A stretch of 6,171 bases of DNA from JBFKMV01 sp041629655. GTDB lineage: Bacteria > Acidobacteriota > Polarisedimenticolia > Polarisedimenticolales > Polarisedimenticolaceae. The DNA lies in NCBI GenBank assembly GCA_041629655.1, contig JBFKMV010000233.1:1-6171 (forward strand), given 5' to 3'. How positions within the stretch are numbered: position 1 is the first letter of the stretch; every line of letters begins with the position of its first letter. The notes under the pieces were generated by a model, which searched no databases, was not told the DNA's origin, and was given only the letters and a program-made list of their open reading frames with translations. Below are positions 6,011 to 6,171 of this stretch, one piece after another. A program made the position numbers and the translations under genes.

Positions 6011-6171
6011 ATGAGCTTTGACCGCAGCGAGATGACGATTCCCGGACGACTGTGGTCGTTCGCGCGCCCGTACCGCTGGGTGTTCCTGGGCGGCTTCGCG
6101 CTGCTGCTGGCCACCAACGCGCTGAGCCTGAGCATCCCCTGGCTGCTCCGCGACGCGATCGACACGCTCGC
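6011..6171 (+). CDS. ABC exporter permease/ATPase, 5' end only
   Basis: The first 53 codons of a gene that runs off the window. The reading MSFDRSEMTIPGRLWSFARP leads into a hydrophobic segment (about residues 23-46, WVFLGGFALLLATNALSLSI) and then PWLLRDAIDTL. This is the usual opening of the type I ABC exporter transmembrane domain (MsbA/MdlB-like, ABC_membrane), where the first membrane helix is followed by an amphipathic P-x-x-x-x-x-x-I-D stretch. The ATP-binding domain, if fused as is usual, lies beyond the window. The start at 6011 fits the upstream promoter; an in-frame ATG at 6032 is an alternative, and neither has a strong Shine-Dalgarno sequence. Substrate cannot be inferred; the family exports lipids, peptides or drugs. 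Confidence 0.83.
   Translation, partial: MSFDRSEMTIPGRLWSFARPYRWVFLGGFALLLATNALSLSIPWLLRDAIDTL

Overview
The window is GC-rich, densely coding bacterial chromosome. Membrane-anchored extracytoplasmic thiol and peptidoglycan enzymes and a group 2 type sigma-70 factor suggest a Gram-negative organism, perhaps Pseudomonadota or a Myxococcota/Acidobacteriota-like lineage. The sequence alone does not settle the phylum. No insertion sequence, integrase, CRISPR array, tRNA or rRNA was seen.

Layout from left to right: a complete sigma-70 family sigma factor (+, 54-1205). It converges on a class II type CPD photolyase (-, 1247-2740). Upstream of the photolyase on the same strand is a secreted M23 metallopeptidase (-, 2793-3719). 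A compact 92-bp divergent promoter region follows, with two -35 elements almost touching. Next are a multi-spanning membrane protein with a C-terminal thioredoxin domain (+, 3812-4714) and a PLP-dependent class V aminotransferase of the alanine/serine-glyoxylate type (+, 4767-5834). The intergenic stretch 5835-6010 holds a short antisense remnant of a GGDEF (diguanylate cyclase) domain and a good sigma-70-like promoter. The 5' end of an ABC exporter gene (+, from 6011) runs off the window.

The genes do not form one pathway. The sigma factor, the photolyase (UV lesion repair), the cell-wall peptidase and the thiol oxidoreductase could loosely be called stress and envelope functions, but that grouping is inference. 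Each gene downstream of the sigma factor has its own promoter-like sequence, so the window looks like a series of mostly single-gene transcription units. M23 and photolyase could also be co-transcribed. Several -10 elements lie so close to the ATG that the mRNAs would be leaderless or nearly so.

I found no convincing undescribed multi-gene system. The items most worth a second look are the decayed GGDEF fragment next to the ABC gene promoter, the sigma factor's extra linker and acidic residue in region 2.4, and the predicted leaderless starts.
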